Source of the DNA: Clostridium massiliamazoniense
Lineage (GTDB): Bacteria; Bacillota; Clostridia; Clostridiales; Clostridiaceae
DNA length: 64,000 nt
Assembly: GCF_001403635.1 (NCBI RefSeq)
Contig: NZ_LN879466.1
Location: 460,254-524,253, forward strand
Reading direction: 5' to 3'
The notes beneath the pieces were generated by a model. The model was given only the letters and a program-made list of their open reading frames with translations, did no database searches and had not been told where the DNA came from. This document shows, in pieces, positions 62,605 through 64,000 of this stretch; positions within the stretch are counted from its first letter, which is position 1, and the number at the start of each line of letters is the position of its first letter. Both the position numbers and the translations under genes were made by a program.

Positions 62605-63279
62605 ATGAGTAAGGTTAAAAGTAAAAAAAAATTTAAACATCCTAAAAGGGTATATATAATGAGAAGAATTTTTGTTTTAGCTATACTTTTAATAATAATT
62701 TCTCTTATAGGATTGTTTGGAAAAATGATTTTTAATGAAATAAAAAGCATAAGAAAAATTTATAATGTGCAGGTAAGAAATGAAAAAATAGAAGAACTTA
62801 AGTTAAATTTAAACATAAAGGAGAAGTCCTATGAGTGGGCAGAGAAGTTAGTATTTCTTAATAATCCAGAAAAAATAATAATACATCATGCAGCTATAAA
62901 AAATATTGATGCAGATACAATTCATAAAATGCATCAAGAAAAGGGATGGAGTGGTATAGGATATCATTATTTTATAGATAAGTCGGGGAATATTTATGAG
63001 GGACGTCCAGAAGGAGCTATAGGAGCTCATGCCTATAAAAACAATCAAAATACATTGGGGATATGTTTAGAAGGAAATTTTGAAGAAGAATTAATAGAGG
63101 ATAAGCAATATGAATCTTTAATAGAATTGTTAAAATATCTTGTGTTAAAGTATCCAATAAATGATATAAAGGGACATAATGATGTAGTTGGTACTTTATG
63201 CCCTGGTAAGAATATAAATAAAAATAAAATTAAAGAAGATTTGATAAAGGAAATAAGAAAAATAAATTTACCTGATTAA
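62605..63279 (+). CDS. Membrane-anchored N-acetylmuramoyl-L-alanine amidase (Amidase_2)
   Basis: 224 residues from ATG 62605. Basic N-terminus, one membrane helix (about 22-44), then an amidase_2/PGRP domain (about 85-220). Zinc ligands are in IIIHHAA, KGHNDVVG and TLCPG; GYHYFIDKSGNIYEGRPEGAIGAHA is the family core. Cleaves the amide between muramic acid and the stem peptide outside the membrane. The start is uncertain: no ribosome site precedes 62605, whereas agggggag lies before an in-frame ATT at 62551. ATG 62659 with aaaggg is a third option. Confidence 0.9.
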   Translation: MSKVKSKKKFKHPKRVYIMRRIFVLAILLIIISLIGLFGKMIFNEIKSIRKIYNVQVRNEKIEELKLNLNIKEKSYEWAEKLVFLNNPEKIIIHHAAIKNIDADTIHKMHQEKGWSGIGYHYFIDKSGNIYEGRPEGAIGAHAYKNNQNTLGICLEGNFEEELIEDKQYESLIELLKYLVLKYPINDIKGHNDVVGTLCPGKNINKNKIKEDLIKEIRKINLPD

Positions 63280-63335
63280 ATTAAAGAAAAGTGTTAATAA
63301 TCCTAATAATAATAAAGTTTAGGAGGAATAATATT

Positions 63336-63662
63336 TTGAATAAGGTAAATTTAATTGGAAGGCTTACAAAAGATATAGAATTAAAAACTTTTGATAATGG
63401 AGTATATGCTACATTCTCTTTAGCTATAAACACTTACAATAAAAATAAAAAAGAAACAATGACTAATTTTGTAGAATTAGTAGCTTTCGGTGGTAATGCA
63501 AAGTTTTTAAGTAACTATGTAAAAAAAGGAGAACAAGTAGCTGTTGAAGGTGAAATAATAACAAGTACTTATGTGAATAAAGCTAATATAAAAAAATATT
63601 CAACAAAAGTAAGAGTGAGTAATGTGCATTTATTAGGAAATGGAAATAAAAAAGCAATTTAA
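63336..63662 (+). CDS. Single-stranded DNA-binding protein, short form
   Basis: 108 residues from TTG 63336, with aggagga 8 bases ahead. OB-fold of the SSB family: NKVNLIGRLTKDIELK, FSLAINTYNK, FVELVAFGGNAKFLSNYVKKGEQVAVEGEI. It ends LGNGNKKAI, without the acidic IPF-type tail that recruits partner proteins, so this is likely an auxiliary paralogue rather than the replication SSB. Confidence 0.9.
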   Translation: MNKVNLIGRLTKDIELKTFDNGVYATFSLAINTYNKNKKETMTNFVELVAFGGNAKFLSNYVKKGEQVAVEGEIITSTYVNKANIKKYSTKVRVSNVHLLGNGNKKAI

Positions 63663-63673
63663 ATATTTATTTT

Positions 63674-63718
63674 AAGGAGAATACCTCAATGTAACTGAAG
63701 GCATTCTCCTTATTTTTT
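63674..63718 (+). terminator. Terminator
   Basis: aaggagaatacct pairs with aggcattctcctt (one mismatch), then tattttttatt. Confidence 0.88.
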
Positions 63719-63770
63719 ATTTGATCACTAGTGTTTATCATATTTTAATCTTCTATAAATCTAAAGATAA
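63719..63770 (+). repeat. Module M remnant
   Basis: ttgatcactagtgtttatc, ttttaatcttctataaat and aagataat follow the order of the first M hairpin (compare 49772), with arms no longer fully paired. Confidence 0.45.
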
Positions 63771-63838
63771 TAACTAAGTAATTAAACCATTCTTATTGTC
63801 ATATATTTAAATAAAGAAATTATGTAATAGGGGGTTTT

Positions 63839-64000
63839 ATGAATATTTTCAATAAAGTTTTTTCATCTATGCTATCTCAAAATTTTTTAGGATGGATTGT
63901 TATATTTTTAATAGTGTGTATATTTGCAGTAGGAATTATTACTACAATTTTTATAAAGAAATACTATGAGGAATTATTAGAGGATTTAACTCTATCAATT
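63839..64000 (+). CDS. Membrane protein, partial at window end
   Basis: 54 codons from ATG 63839 (tagggggt 6 bases ahead), open to the window end. One clear membrane helix (about 18-37: GWIVIFLIVCIFAVGIITTIF) then KKYYEELLEDL. Too little to name; an ExbB/MotA-like or signalling membrane protein is possible. Confidence 0.7.
   Translation, partial: MNIFNKVFSSMLSQNFLGWIVIFLIVCIFAVGIITTIFIKKYYEELLEDLTLSI

Overview
The window is low-GC Firmicute DNA and reads as a Clostridium chromosome, most consistent with C. perfringens: strong AGGAGG ribosome sites, frequent TTG/GTG starts, very AT-rich spacers, a HemO-type heme oxygenase, a multi-SH3 Acp-like autolysin, SUF-only Fe-S assembly in an anaerobe, and spore-related small genes. 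No rRNA, tRNA, prophage, insertion sequence or CRISPR array was seen. The species call is inference; no search was run.

Layout. 0-6 kb: end of RNase J, a His-rich protein next to a sensor kinase with a His-rich N-terminus and its response regulator, then (minus strand) an amino-acid antiporter behind a T-box. 6-12 kb: a 50-aa protein, a cation-efflux protein, and the preQ1-riboswitch operon queD-queE-folE-queC-queF, then an unknown lipoprotein. 12-23 kb: MFS exporter, MarR-pirin pair with matching operators, malQ, threonine aldolase, DUF368 protein and a second two-component system. 23-32 kb: tandem BFD-like Fe-S protein, Fe-alcohol dehydrogenase with a MerR-type promoter, a LolD/FtsX-type ABC exporter followed by a third two-component system, small membrane proteins and heme oxygenase. 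33-38 kb: sufCBDSU. 38-49 kb: lone GatC-like PTS permease, EFR1 flavodoxin/ferredoxin, sialate-mutarotase-like lipoprotein, PnuC, an Rrf2/NsrR regulator divergent from a globin, and a MocR-type regulator. 50-57 kb: LPXTG protein, three tiny tandem paralogous peptides, HAD phosphatase and the SH3-repeat autolysin. 57-64 kb: Hsp20, Pr6Pr protein, DUF1540, fluoride-riboswitch crcB, PhoU-like/PiT phosphate uptake, amidase, an extra SSB and a partial membrane protein.

The most unusual content lies between genes. A modular repeat family is scattered through the window. Module P is a large imperfect palindrome ending in a hairpin built on agaggatgtatc, which seems to act as the transcription terminator of many genes. 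Module M (about 130 bases) folds into two hairpins whose arms change together between copies and usually sits just upstream of a start codon. Two near-identical composites of about 560 bases (17567-18130 and 53285-53845) carry both. Other points are three tiny tandem peptides (51791-52070), two related 30-31-aa membrane peptides, a start codon that appears to be reached across a hairpin (37951-38008), and clear operators for MarR, MerR-type and NsrR-type regulators.

How genes work together: queDEC-F with folE make preQ1 under feedback from their own riboswitch; sufCBDSU builds Fe-S clusters, which the radical-SAM QueE, the BFD protein, EFR1 and probably the Rrf2 regulator use; Rrf2 plus globin look like a nitric-oxide response; heme oxygenase releases iron from host heme; the antiporter, crcB, CDF, PiT and PnuC handle small solutes; Acp, the amidase and the LPXTG protein act at the cell wall.
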